Below, one piece after another: positions 30,036 to 38,892 of a stretch of DNA of 42,185 bases. Origin of the DNA: a virus. Positions within the stretch are counted from its first letter, which is position 1, and each line of letters begins with the position of its first letter. A model generated the notes under the pieces. The model was not told the DNA's origin and did not search any database. It saw nothing but the letters and a program-made list of their open reading frames with translations. Both the position numbers and the translations under genes were made by a program. Location of the stretch: the IMG/VR virus record IMGVR_UViG_3300013132_000093, positions 1 through 42,185 of that record. One strand, given 5' to 3'.

Positions 30036-31520
30036 ATGAAGCTTTCGTCAATTAAGGTAGAACAAAGTCTACTGGGTTCACTTATTAAAAACCCAGAAGC
30101 GTTTTATGATTTAGATCATTTTATATCAGAAATAGATTTCACTAATGATGTTAATGGAACTATTTACTCAGTCATAAGGCAATTATGTAATTCAAAAGAG
30201 AAAATTGATAAAGTCGTCCTCGCTCAAAAGATACAGAATCTTGGTATTTCATTTCAAGAGGATCTTGATATTTATGAATACATTGATTGCCTTTCCTTGC
30301 CTTCTTCTAATAGAGAAGTTGCTCTTAAATACGCTAAAGAATTAAAATACCTATCTGTTCGCCGCGACATAAAAGGAATGGCGCAAAGGATAATAGAAAC
30401 AGTTTCTGGCAATTCAGATAAAAATATCAATGAATTAATAGCTGAAGTAGACTCTATATATGGTGAAAAGATTAATTCTTTTGATGCTACTGACGAGATA
30501 AGAAACATATTTGATGACATAGAAAGCTTCATCGAAGAAAAAGGTAATAATATTCAAGATGAAGTTGGTATTCAATTACATTATCCAGAGTTTTCGAAAC
30601 TCTATGGCGGGTTAAGGAATGGTAATGTTTACGCAATAGTCAGCCGCCCCGGTCAAGGCAAAAGCTCCTTTTTGGTTGAGATGTCTCTTGGAGCTTACTT
30701 AAAGAACAAAAACGTTAACGTTCTTTATCTTGATACAGAAATGTTCTCAGACGATGTTAAACTTCGTATTGCGGCAGCGAGAACAGGGGTTCCTTTCTGG
30801 TATATAGATAGCGGCAACTGGCGCAAGAACATAGAAATGGTCACAAAAGTAAGATCGTTTCTAAAAGAGTTCAGTAAATATAAATATACCCATCATTGCG
30901 TTGGTAATAAAAGCATAGATGAAATTATTTCATTTATCCGCAGATGGTATTATAGTAAAGTCGGCAGAGGCAATCCTGCAATTATTTGCTATGATTACGT
31001 TAAACTTACTGGCGAAAAAGTAGGACAAAACTGGGCAGAATACCAAGCTATCGGTGAAAAGATCGATAAATTAAAAAAGATCTCAGAAGAAATAAATGCC
31101 CCCCTATTCACGGCAATGCAAATGAATAGAGCAGGTGAAAACTTTAATCGTAATGCTGGAGGTGTAACTGATGATAGCTCCGCAATTGCCCTATCAGATC
31201 GCTTACAATGGTTCTCAAGCTTTGTTGGAATTTTCCGAAGAAAAACTCTTGACGAGATAGAGCGCGATACGCCAGACTTTGGCACCCATAAACTCATTAC
31301 ATTAAAAAGCAGATTCCAAGGAAAAAATGCTGCTGGTCATCAAGATTTACTCAGAAGAAGAAATGAGCATGGGGATGAGCGTTATGTTCAGAATTTTATT
31401 AACTTTGAGATTAATAATTTCAGCGTTCAAGAAAGAGGCTCTCTTGCAGACATCATAGAAAGAGAGCGTCAGACATTTTCGCTGAACGACCCTAATCCTA
31501 ACGATGGCACTTTGTTATAA
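30036..31520 (+). CDS. dnaB: Replicative DNA helicase, DnaB family
   Basis: 494 residues. The N-terminal domain begins KVEQSLLGSLIKNPEAFYDL, the linker helix is ELKYLSVRRDIKGMAQRIIE, Walker A is VSRPGQGKSS (about 202-211), LDTEMFSDDVKLRIAAARTG is motif 2, AIICYDYVKL is Walker B, and APLFTAMQMNRAGENF is the DnaB-type Q motif. The enzyme is a hexameric 5'-3' helicase that opens the fork for the Pol III core encoded downstream. Its stop shares a base with the primase start. Confidence 0.93.
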   Translation: MKLSSIKVEQSLLGSLIKNPEAFYDLDHFISEIDFTNDVNGTIYSVIRQLCNSKEKIDKVVLAQKIQNLGISFQEDLDIYEYIDCLSLPSSNREVALKYAKELKYLSVRRDIKGMAQRIIETVSGNSDKNINELIAEVDSIYGEKINSFDATDEIRNIFDDIESFIEEKGNNIQDEVGIQLHYPEFSKLYGGLRNGNVYAIVSRPGQGKSSFLVEMSLGAYLKNKNVNVLYLDTEMFSDDVKLRIAAARTGVPFWYIDSGNWRKNIEMVTKVRSFLKEFSKYKYTHHCVGNKSIDEIISFIRRWYYSKVGRGNPAIICYDYVKLTGEKVGQNWAEYQAIGEKIDKLKKISEEINAPLFTAMQMNRAGENFNRNAGGVTDDSSAIALSDRLQWFSSFVGIFRRKTLDEIERDTPDFGTHKLITLKSRFQGKNAAGHQDLLRRRNEHGDERYVQNFINFEINNFSVQERGSLADIIERERQTFSLNDPNPNDGTLL

Positions 31521-32431
31521 TGGACATTAAAGAAATACTTCATAATATCGGTTATCATAATCTTAAAGATTTCGGCGGATGGTACAGAACTAGACCAATC
31601 TATCGAAATTCTGATAACGATACAGTGCTTGCAATAAATAAAAATACTGGGTATTGGTATGATTATAAGTTATGCAAAGGAGGTAATTTAAGTGAATTAG
31701 TTCAAGTCACACTTAATCTAACTGATCTAAATCATGCAAATGAAGTCCTGAATCAAAGATTTGGGTTTGTCCCAATGGCGGTTCAAGAGAAGACTTGTAT
31801 CAAACAGGTAAAATTCTATGACGAATCCATGCTGCAAAGCCTCGTTAAGAGTCATGAGTATTGGGTCAAAAGAGGAGTCAAAGAAGAAATAGTTTCTGCT
31901 TTTAAGGGTGGTATTGCCAACAAGGGGAACATGATTAATAGATATGTTTTTCCTATTTACAATCCATCTGGCAAAATCGTAGGGTTTAGCGGTAGATCTT
32001 TAATCAATTCTAATAATAAAGATTTTATCAAATGGAAACATCTTGGTGCAAAAAAAGAATGGGTTTACCCAGTATTTTTTAACAAGAAAGCTATAATTGA
32101 AAGCAAAAGAGTATTTCTTGTAGAAAGTATTGGAGATATGCTTGCTCTTTGGCAGTCTGGCTACCAGAACATAATTATTACTTTTGGACTTTCGATCTCT
32201 CCTAAAATCATAAAATACTTATTAGAAAACTCTGTAGAAGAGGTTATTGTGTCATTTAATAATGACATGATGAAAAATTCTGCCGGGAATGAAGCCGCAA
32301 AAGCAGCTAGATATAAGTTATTATCATTCTTCGACGAGTCACAGGTGAAAATAAAACTGCCTCCCAAAAAAGATTTTGGAGTAATGTATAAAAATGAGAT
32401 AGACTTATATATGAAGGAATTCAATGGATAA
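31520..32431 (+). CDS. DnaG-type primase with Toprim domain; zinc-binding cysteines lost
   Basis: 303 residues. GYWYDYKLCKGGNLSELVQV matches the end of the DnaG zinc-binding domain (W-x-x-x-x-x-C-x-K-G-G), but the other Cys/His ligands are replaced (YRNSDND). IVGFSGRSLI and VFLVESIGDMLALWQSGYQN give the Toprim Glu and its helix, and VIVSFNNDMMKNSAG the acidic second motif. It makes RNA primers for the fork. The C-terminal helicase-binding domain of bacterial DnaG is absent, so the protein is short (about half length). Confidence 0.82.
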   Translation: MDIKEILHNIGYHNLKDFGGWYRTRPIYRNSDNDTVLAINKNTGYWYDYKLCKGGNLSELVQVTLNLTDLNHANEVLNQRFGFVPMAVQEKTCIKQVKFYDESMLQSLVKSHEYWVKRGVKEEIVSAFKGGIANKGNMINRYVFPIYNPSGKIVGFSGRSLINSNNKDFIKWKHLGAKKEWVYPVFFNKKAIIESKRVFLVESIGDMLALWQSGYQNIIITFGLSISPKIIKYLLENSVEEVIVSFNNDMMKNSAGNEAAKAARYKLLSFFDESQVKIKLPPKKDFGVMYKNEIDLYMKEFNG

Positions 32432-33350
32432 GAAAGAAATCTATCTCTCTGCTTCCAGAATAAAAGCTCTTGAAACTTGTTCTTGGTCTTATTACTGTAA
32501 GTATCATTTAAATATTCCAGAGAAGTCTAACTCTGGCGCAAAACGTGGAACTATCTGCCATTTAATATTTGAGCTACTCCTCAATCCTAGACACAAGAAG
32601 AGATTTAAGGAGATTATTTCTTCAGGCGATCCAATGTCTTGTGAGCCAATTTCTAGACTTGTCCTTAAACACGCCAGACGAGAACAGATTGAAAATCCAG
32701 AGGATCTTGCTTTAATCAATAAAATGATTCTTGTCGGGTTGAAGAGCGACTTCTTCCCAGAGGGCGGCACCATTCAAAATCCAGAGTTTGAATTTAAAAT
32801 AGAAAGAGATGGATACAAAGCAAGAGGCTTTATTGACCTTCCAATCCTTTATAAGAAGAAAAAGAAGTCAAAGATTAGAGATTATAAGTCTAGCAAAACT
32901 AAATTCAAAGGCGAAGAGCTAACTGCTAATGTACAGGCGATGCTTTACTCCATTGCCTCTAAAATTCATTGGCCTGAATATGATCCAGAAGTAGAGTTTG
33001 TTTTTCTAAGATTTCCAAAAGAACCCATTCAGCCAGTTAAATTTACTGATGATGAACTAGCTGGATTTGAAGTTTATCTGAAGCACCTTTACGAAAAGGT
33101 CAGCAATTTTTCCGAAAATGATGCTTGCCAAAACTTTGCGGCAGACGATGTTAAGAGCAAGTGGCTTTGTCAGGCAGGAGCAACTTGGGTTTGTCCATTC
33201 AAGAATCCAATGTGGTATTATTCCATCTATGATAAAGATGGAAACTTTGTGAAGAGCTTTTTTACCGCAGAAGAAGCCAAAGCTGCCAAGAAAGATGAAA
33301 CGCAAGTCATTAAAAAATTTAAGTATGAAGGTTGCCCAAGATGGAGATAA
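32424..33350 (+). CDS. PD-(D/E)xK nuclease, Cas4/RecB-like
   Basis: 308 residues. RGTICHLIFELLL (RecB-nuclease helix), ARGFIDLPILYKKKKKSKIR with DYKSSK (D-x(n)-D-Y-K catalytic motif III) and NVQAMLYSIASKIH (Q-Y motif) match the Cas4/RecB nuclease family. Cysteines at ETCSWSYYC near the N-terminus and WLCQAGATWVCPF plus EGCPRW at the C-terminus could hold a Fe-S cluster as in Cas4/AddB. It probably resects DNA ends for the recombinase. No CRISPR array is present in the window. Confidence 0.82.
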   Translation: MDKKEIYLSASRIKALETCSWSYYCKYHLNIPEKSNSGAKRGTICHLIFELLLNPRHKKRFKEIISSGDPMSCEPISRLVLKHARREQIENPEDLALINKMILVGLKSDFFPEGGTIQNPEFEFKIERDGYKARGFIDLPILYKKKKKSKIRDYKSSKTKFKGEELTANVQAMLYSIASKIHWPEYDPEVEFVFLRFPKEPIQPVKFTDDELAGFEVYLKHLYEKVSNFSENDACQNFAADDVKSKWLCQAGATWVCPFKNPMWYYSIYDKDGNFVKSFFTAEEAKAAKKDETQVIKKFKYEGCPRWR

Positions 33351-33359
33351 CTCTTATTT

Positions 33360-34121
33360 ATGAAAATATTACCTCTTTTTAAAAGTCATTACAGCATAGG
33401 CAAGTCAATTCTAACTCTAGATAAAGCAGGTTCTTCTTCAAAAGAAGGGTCTTCCTCAATCATAGATATTACCAAAGAAAACAAATTAGAACAAGCATTT
33501 TTAGTAGAAGAAAATATGTCTTCTTTTCTTGATGCTTTTAAGAACTTTAGCTCAATTAAGATACCATTTTTTTATGGACTTAGGCTAGACCTTTGCCCAG
33601 ATATAGATGATAAGAGTGAAGAATCTTTAAAGAAGTCAAGCAAGATTATTATCTTTGCCAAAAATGGCAGCGGATACAAGAAGCTAATTAAGATATTTAG
33701 TATTGCCGCCACAAATGGTTTTTATTATACACCAAGGATAGATGAAAAGACCTTGACGGAAGAGTGGGATGAAACTAGCCTAAAATTATGCGTTCCATTC
33801 TATGACTCGTTTTTATTTAATAATACGATGTCTTATTCCTTGTGCTGCCCAGAATTAAAGTTCACAAAGCCGACATTCTTTATTGAGGACAATGATCTAC
33901 CATTCGATGGCATCATAAAAAATAAAGTATTCAAATTCTGTTCAGATCAATACGAGACAGTAAACGCTAAAAGTATTTATTACAATACCAGAGAAGACTT
34001 TAAATCGTATCTAACTTTTAGATGCATTAATAATAGAACAACTCTTAATAAACCAAATCTTGAACATATGTGTAGCGCAGAGTTTAGTTTTGAAAGCTGG
34101 AAGGAGGCGGATTCTCTATGA
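33360..34121 (+). CDS. DNA polymerase III alpha, PHP-like N-terminal domain (separate protein)
   Basis: 253 residues. MKILPLFKSHYSIGKSILTL is the PHP opening (H10), IPFFYGLRLDLCPD is the G-x-x-x-x strand, and SGYKKLIKIFSIAATNGFYY with TPRIDEKTL matches the DnaE spacing G-Y-x-x-L ... F-Y-x-x-P-R-I. CSAEFSFESWKEAD ends near where DnaE continues into the palm. Most metal ligands of active PHP domains are not obvious, so it may be structural. It is ATGA-coupled to the exonuclease gene, and the polymerase core follows, so the three probably form one complex. Confidence 0.75.
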   Translation: MKILPLFKSHYSIGKSILTLDKAGSSSKEGSSSIIDITKENKLEQAFLVEENMSSFLDAFKNFSSIKIPFFYGLRLDLCPDIDDKSEESLKKSSKIIIFAKNGSGYKKLIKIFSIAATNGFYYTPRIDEKTLTEEWDETSLKLCVPFYDSFLFNNTMSYSLCCPELKFTKPTFFIEDNDLPFDGIIKNKVFKFCSDQYETVNAKSIYYNTREDFKSYLTFRCINNRTTLNKPNLEHMCSAEFSFESWKEADSL

Positions 34122-34756
34122 TGGAAAATCTTCTTCGTTACGATAAAGATAAAGTCTATACTTTTATTGACTTAGAAACAGAGAACTTGTGTCTTAGTTT
34201 CATCAATAATCGACCTTGGCAGTGCGGCATGATTAGAGTCAAAGGTGATGAGATACTAGAGACTTCTGATATTTATATCAAATGGGATAAATCAATTAAC
34301 GTCAGTAAAGAAGCTGCACAGATTACCCGATTTGACCAATATAAGTATAATAAAATAGCAGTCCATTCCAGCCAAGCTATTAATACTATTTGTGACTGGC
34401 TAGAGAAATGCGATTATATTGTTGGGCATAACGTCCTGAATTTTGATATTTATCTTATTAAGGATTATTACAAAATGTATAGCAAAGAATGGAAGCATTT
34501 AGTAAATAAGATTATAGATACTAATTGCCTTGCTAAAGGAGTTAAATATGAGATTCCTTATTCCCAAGAAATGGATTTAACTGAATATCAGTACCGAGTA
34601 CTAAATGAAAGAAGAAAAGGTGTAAAAACCAATCTTACAAGTCTTGGGAAAGACCATAACATAGATCACGATTACGAAACCCTGCACGACGCACTTAACG
34701 ACCTTCACTTAAATATTAAAGTATGGAACAAACTCAAATTCCAAGTAGCAATATGA
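34118..34756 (+). CDS. DnaQ-type 3'-5' proofreading exonuclease
   Basis: 212 residues. VYTFIDLETENLC holds Exo I (D18, E20), DYIVGHNVLNFDIYL Exo II and DYETLHDALNDLH Exo III (H-D-A-x-x-D). These are the DEDDh residues for two-metal removal of mismatched nucleotides. Its ATG overlaps the PHP gene stop and its TGA overlaps the polymerase ATG, both as ATGA. PolC carries an exonuclease inside its PHP domain; here the same three units are separate genes in the order PHP, exonuclease, core. Confidence 0.9.
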   Translation: MMENLLRYDKDKVYTFIDLETENLCLSFINNRPWQCGMIRVKGDEILETSDIYIKWDKSINVSKEAAQITRFDQYKYNKIAVHSSQAINTICDWLEKCDYIVGHNVLNFDIYLIKDYYKMYSKEWKHLVNKIIDTNCLAKGVKYEIPYSQEMDLTEYQYRVLNERRKGVKTNLTSLGKDHNIDHDYETLHDALNDLHLNIKVWNKLKFQVAI

Positions 34757-37071
34757 ATTTTGTAAAAGACTTCCAAAAGTATGATCTCGGTCTTCATGGC
34801 TTAAGGATGCCGGTCTTTGAAATTGATCAAAGGCATAAAGCAAAGCTAAACCTCGTCTCTTCTACCTCTAATTATGATTTCTTGAGGGCTTTAGCAAGAG
34901 AAGGTTTCCGTAAGCTTAATCTTGAAAAAGGAAATGACTTATATAATAAATATATTGAGCGCATCAATTATGAGTTACAAATCTTGCAAGAGTTGGAGTT
35001 TATTGATTACATTATTCTAATCTGGGATGTAATTAATTATTGCAGAGAAAACAATATCCCAACTGGCCCCGGAAGAGGATCTTGCGCTGGTTCTCTTCTC
35101 TTATTTCTCATTGACGTAACCAAAATTGACCCCATTAAATACGAATTATTCTTTGAGCGTTTTATTTCCAAAGCGCGAGCAAAGAAGACGGTCATTGATG
35201 GAATAACCTATTTTGATGGCTCGCTATTTCCTGATGTTGATCTTGATATCTGTTATTATAATCGGCACAAGGTAATAGCTTATCTTGAAGAAAAATTTAA
35301 AGGTAAGACTTCTAAAATCCTTACTCTTAACACTCTAAGCTCCAAACTTTGCATAAAAGAATCTGGCAAAGTTGTTGCAGAGAAGCAAGAGAGCGAGATG
35401 AATGATGTTTCCTCTTATATTCCCAAGCTTTTCGGACAAGTTAAAAGTCTTGAAGAAGCAATAGAAGAGAGCGAAAAGTTTACTGAATGGGTTGGCGATA
35501 ATGATGAAGTTTATAAAATCGCCCTTAAACTTCAAAACTTAAATAAGAATAAAGGCGTTCACCCCTCTGGACTTCTCCTAGCTCACTCTCCTCTTGAAGA
35601 ATCTTGTCCAGTAGAACTATCTTCAGATAAGCAGATCGTTTCTAGTTACGACATGAATAATGTCACTGCTTATAATATCAAGCTTGATCTACTTGGTTTA
35701 CGAGGCGTTTCTGTCGTTGATGACGTTTGTAAATCACTTGGTATTAGATATGAGGATATTGATGTAAATGATGTTTTTATTTACCAGCAATTGCAGGATT
35801 TTAAATTACCTCATGGTCTTTTCCAAATTGAAGCAGAAACTAACTTTAAAGTCTGCCAAAAAGTAAAGCCTAAAAATCTAGAACAGTTAAGTGCTGTCTT
35901 AGCATTGGGCAGACCTTCTAGTCTTTCTTTCGTTGAATCTTACTCCAAGTATACAAATCATAATCAAATTGAATTGCCAGATATTGAATCTCAAGAATTA
36001 AAAGATATTCTATCTAAAACTGGCGGCAGTATTCTATTCCAAGAAACTGCCATGCAAATAGCTCACGTTGTATTTAAATTATCTTTGGACGAAGCTGAAT
36101 TAATTAGACGCGCATGCGCGAAAAAGAAACGCGAAGAGATGGCTCAATTTGAGAAGATTATTCTTGATCAAGGAGCTAAATTAAACATCCCAAAATCTGC
36201 CGAATTTTATTGGAAAATTCTTGTGGCTAGTGCGGACTATGGCTTCAATAAGTGTCTTCATGGAGAGACTCCGGTTGTTACAAAAAGTGGGATTAAAAAC
36301 ATAAAAGATGTTGAAATTGGTGAATTTGTTAAAGCCTATGATGTTAATAATAATAGTAATCATTTTGTCCGAGTGAATGATGTCATTGTAGGATCAAAAG
36401 AGCTATTCGAAATAGAAATGGAAGATGGAAGAAAAATCAAATGTTCTTTAGATCATAAATTCCTATGCAGTAATGGCAAGATGCTTTCTATTAAAGAAAT
36501 TATCGGAAACGATAACAAAATAGTCTTTGACGAAAAAGAAGAATATTTTCTTGATGTTCCGGGATATGAAGGGTTATATCAAGTATCTAATAATGGGAAT
36601 ATAAAAAGCTTAAGCAGAAAATTTAAAAATAGGACTTACGGTGGAGAAATCATGAAAGGATCAATTGACCGTGATGGGTATAAAAAAGTGCTACTTATAA
36701 AGGACAAAAATAAAAAGAAATATTTTGTTCATCGATTAGTGGGGTTAGCTTTCATTGAAAATGACCTATCACATCCAGTAATAAACCATAAAAATGGAAA
36801 TAAGTTAGATAACAACGCTGATAATCTTGAATGGGTTACTATATCTCAAAACAATATTCACGCATTACGAAATGGATTAAAAAAACCCAGTTTTAAACAC
36901 CTACTAGCCTATGTTGGAAAGGGAGAAAATCATAATGTAGCAAAAATTAACGAAGTACAAGTAAAAGAAATTAGAAAACTCAGAAAAGAAGGGCTCTCTT
37001 TAAAGAATCTTTCTCAGCAATATAATTTACATCAAACAACTATTTCTAAAATTTGTACCGGCAAATCTTGA
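34753..37071 (+). CDS. dnaE: Pol III alpha core, N-terminal part, fused to split-intein N-half and HNH endonuclease
   Basis: 772 residues from ATG 34753, an ATGA overlap (a 10-codon longer frame is open but less likely). Residues 1-500 are the polymerase: IPTGPGRGSCAGSLLLFLID, the palm acidic motif PDVDLDI (D161, D163), GVHPSGLLLAH and YDMNNVTAYNIKLDLLGLRG, ending ADYGFNK. Residue 501 (Cys) starts the N-intein (CLHGETPVVTKSG; block B CSLDHKFL), about 93 residues. Then comes a NUMOD4-HNH endonuclease: VPGYEGLYQVSNNGNIKSLS, HRLVGLAFIEN, VINHKNGNKLDNN and NLEWVT, ending in an HTH-like repeat. The stop separates it from the C-half. Splicing in trans would rebuild the polymerase. Confidence 0.88.
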   Translation: MNFVKDFQKYDLGLHGLRMPVFEIDQRHKAKLNLVSSTSNYDFLRALAREGFRKLNLEKGNDLYNKYIERINYELQILQELEFIDYIILIWDVINYCRENNIPTGPGRGSCAGSLLLFLIDVTKIDPIKYELFFERFISKARAKKTVIDGITYFDGSLFPDVDLDICYYNRHKVIAYLEEKFKGKTSKILTLNTLSSKLCIKESGKVVAEKQESEMNDVSSYIPKLFGQVKSLEEAIEESEKFTEWVGDNDEVYKIALKLQNLNKNKGVHPSGLLLAHSPLEESCPVELSSDKQIVSSYDMNNVTAYNIKLDLLGLRGVSVVDDVCKSLGIRYEDIDVNDVFIYQQLQDFKLPHGLFQIEAETNFKVCQKVKPKNLEQLSAVLALGRPSSLSFVESYSKYTNHNQIELPDIESQELKDILSKTGGSILFQETAMQIAHVVFKLSLDEAELIRRACAKKKREEMAQFEKIILDQGAKLNIPKSAEFYWKILVASADYGFNKCLHGETPVVTKSGIKNIKDVEIGEFVKAYDVNNNSNHFVRVNDVIVGSKELFEIEMEDGRKIKCSLDHKFLCSNGKMLSIKEIIGNDNKIVFDEKEEYFLDVPGYEGLYQVSNNGNIKSLSRKFKNRTYGGEIMKGSIDRDGYKKVLLIKDKNKKKYFVHRLVGLAFIENDLSHPVINHKNGNKLDNNADNLEWVTISQNNIHALRNGLKKPSFKHLLAYVGKGENHNVAKINEVQVKEIRKLRKEGLSLKNLSQQYNLHQTTISKICTGKS
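36253..37071 (+). mobile_element. Split-intein N-half with fused NUMOD4-HNH endonuclease
   Basis: The intein part covers about 36253-36531 (Cys1, block A CLHGETPVVTKSG, block B CSLDHKFLCSNGK). The endonuclease covers about 36532-37071 and contains NUMOD4 (GYEGLYQVSNNG), HNH (HKNGNKLDNN, NLEWVTISQNN) and a terminal helix-turn-helix (LSQQYNLHQTTISKI). It interrupts the conserved polymerase motif FNK/SHA. If the TGA at 37069 were TGG, the endonuclease would run four residues more (WAHVK) to a TGA overlapping the C-half ATG. Confidence 0.8.
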
Positions 37072-37082
37072 GCTCATGTAAA

Positions 37083-37196
37083 ATGAAATTATTATCTATT
37101 AAAAATATTAAATCAATTGGAGTACAAAAAACATATGATCTTGAAGTTAATCATAGTGATCATAATTTTTATGCTAATGGATTAGTCACTAGCAAT
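37083..37196 (+). mobile_element. Split-intein C-half (38 aa)
   Basis: 38 codons ending ...LVTSN with Asn last, then TCT (Ser+1) at 37197. The length and the block F sequence (KTYDLEVNHSDHNFYANGLV) are typical of natural C-inteins of gp41/NrdJ-type split inteins. The penultimate residue is Ser where His is usual. Confidence 0.82.
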
Positions 37197-38264
37197 TCTC
37201 ACGCAGTAAGTTATGGAGCGTTGGCTGCTATTACTGTCTATCTCAAATTCAAATACCCCCAGCAGTTCTTCTTGTCTCTTCTTAAAATGAGCAAGCATGA
37301 ACCAGACCCAATTGGAGAAATTTCTAAAATAGAGAAGGAGCTAGTTTATTTTGGTATTAAACTTTTGCCGCCACATTTGTTAAAATCAAAAGACGAGTTC
37401 TGTATTGAAGACGATAATATACGATTCGGCTTGCTGTCTGTAAAAGGTATTAGTGAAAAAACCATTCAAGCTGTCAATCAATTTAGAGGAGAGTTTAAGA
37501 ATAAGTTTGATATTTTTGAAGCTGCTTCTCAAGCAAATTTAAATATAGGAGTCCTTTGTGCCTTGATCCAAGCAGGGGCACTTGACGGCAATTTCAAGCA
37601 ATCAAGAAGCAAGATAGTATATGAAGCACAGCTTTGGAACATATTAACTAATAAGGAAAAAGTTAATGCAAAACTGTTTGCAGAGAATTTCGAGTACGAC
37701 TTAGTTAAAATCCTTCTACATATGAAGGATAGCAAAGACATTCAAAGTAAACCTTACATCAAAGAATCAAGATTACAAACTCTCAGGACTAAAGCAGAGC
37801 CTTATAAAAAGATTTACGAGATCAATAGTAAATCAGAAAGCTTTGCAAATTGGTTCTATGAGAATTCTATTATTGGGTATAGTGTTAGAAATAAATTAAG
37901 AGAAGTCTTCATCTCAAAGAAAGATGATCTTGTTTATATTAAAGACATTGCAGACTTCGGAGAGAAAGACGAAGTATCATTTATAGGCACCATTCAAGAA
38001 TGCAAGTCTGGAGTCTCTAGAGAAAAGAAGACTAGGTACTTCAAGATGCAAATCTCTGATGAAACTGCTACAATAAATACAATGATCTTTGCTGATAAGA
38101 TTGATGAAATGCAAAGTCTCAATAATAAAATGCCCAAAGAAGAGGATATCGTTATCGTTGTAGGGCAAAAGTTTGGAGACTCTGTTTTTGCTAGAACCGT
38201 AGCTATTCAAACTCACACTGTTTACACAAAACTTTCGCAATTAAAAGCCGAAAAAAATAATTGA
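37083..38264 (+). CDS. dnaE: Split-intein C-half fused to Pol III alpha C-terminal part
   Basis: 393 residues from ATG 37083 (the longer frame from 37053 adds MYRQILSSCK). Residues 1-38 are the C-intein: MKLLSIKNIKSIGVQKTYDL then NFYANGLVTSN (blocks F-G), with Ser+1 starting the polymerase. The rest is Pol III alpha: SHAVSYGALAAITVYLKFKY, LLPPHLLKSKDEFC, RFGLLSVKGISEKTI (HhH-like), and an OB-fold VSFIGTIQECKSGVSREKKT with YFKMQISDETATINTMIF. No beta-clamp motif is obvious. The frame differs from that of the N-half, so the gene is truly split. Confidence 0.85.
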   Translation: MKLLSIKNIKSIGVQKTYDLEVNHSDHNFYANGLVTSNSHAVSYGALAAITVYLKFKYPQQFFLSLLKMSKHEPDPIGEISKIEKELVYFGIKLLPPHLLKSKDEFCIEDDNIRFGLLSVKGISEKTIQAVNQFRGEFKNKFDIFEAASQANLNIGVLCALIQAGALDGNFKQSRSKIVYEAQLWNILTNKEKVNAKLFAENFEYDLVKILLHMKDSKDIQSKPYIKESRLQTLRTKAEPYKKIYEINSKSESFANWFYENSIIGYSVRNKLREVFISKKDDLVYIKDIADFGEKDEVSFIGTIQECKSGVSREKKTRYFKMQISDETATINTMIFADKIDEMQSLNNKMPKEEDIVIVVGQKFGDSVFARTVAIQTHTVYTKLSQLKAEKNN

Positions 38265-38298
38265 TATTTTGGCATTTTTCAGGCAAAATAATGTCTGA

Positions 38299-38892
38299 AT
38301 GAACCTACAATTTTATAAAGGTAATGCAAAAGTAACTGGAACCGCTTGTTCTTTTCAGACAAAGGGAACTTCTTTGTTTGTCAACTTCATCAAGCAGCAT
38401 TCTTGGAATGAAGCCAAGAAGCTCGGCTCTTTTCGTGAGAACGCAAAGAACCCAGAAAAGACCACTGTAATAAAGTTTAATGCAGTAGAGGCAGCAGGGA
38501 TGGTAGACGCGATTGATCGCAATTCAGAATATAAGTTCTATCACACTGCTCCTAATTCAAATGCAATGGGCAAACTCTGTCCTTATCTCAGAGATAATAA
38601 TCAGATTGGATATTCCTTCAATGCTGCAAAGGAGCAAAAGGGAGATTCAGTTAACAAGGTCAGCTTCTTGATTGGTTTTACTTATGCAGAAGCCGTTATG
38701 GTTAAGGCTTTCTTGCTAGAGTTCATTAAGAGCACCTTCCATCCTCAAAACAGTGAGGACTCTGCACCAGCGGAAGAATCTGCTCCAAGAGAGCAAGCTC
38801 CAGCCAAGAAGCCGGTGTATAACAAGATTCAGTTGTCTCAAGTAGCTACCCAGACAGAGGCAGAGGATCAAGCTGAAGAACTAATCTTCTAA
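38299..38892 (+). CDS. Putative single-stranded-DNA-binding-like protein
   Basis: 197 residues. The N-terminal 150 are beta-rich (MNLQFYKGNAKVTGTACSFQ, SLFVNFIKQHSWNEAKKLGS, KVSFLIGFTYAEAVMVKAFL) and repeat the strand-helix pattern of PC4-like single-strand binders. Then come a Glu/Ala/Pro linker (SAPAEESAPREQAPAKK) and an acidic tip DQAEELIF, like the tail of SSB proteins that recruits replication partners. The position after the polymerase fits. No family name is assigned. Confidence 0.6.
   Translation: MNLQFYKGNAKVTGTACSFQTKGTSLFVNFIKQHSWNEAKKLGSFRENAKNPEKTTVIKFNAVEAAGMVDAIDRNSEYKFYHTAPNSNAMGKLCPYLRDNNQIGYSFNAAKEQKGDSVNKVSFLIGFTYAEAVMVKAFLLEFIKSTFHPQNSEDSAPAEESAPREQAPAKKPVYNKIQLSQVATQTEAEDQAEELIF

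Noticed and set aside
36253-38264. TGA read as tryptophan (altered genetic code)
   Set aside because: Many genes here end in TGA overlapping the next ATG, so TGA is a functional stop; the single possible Trp-TGA at 37069 is better explained by mutation.
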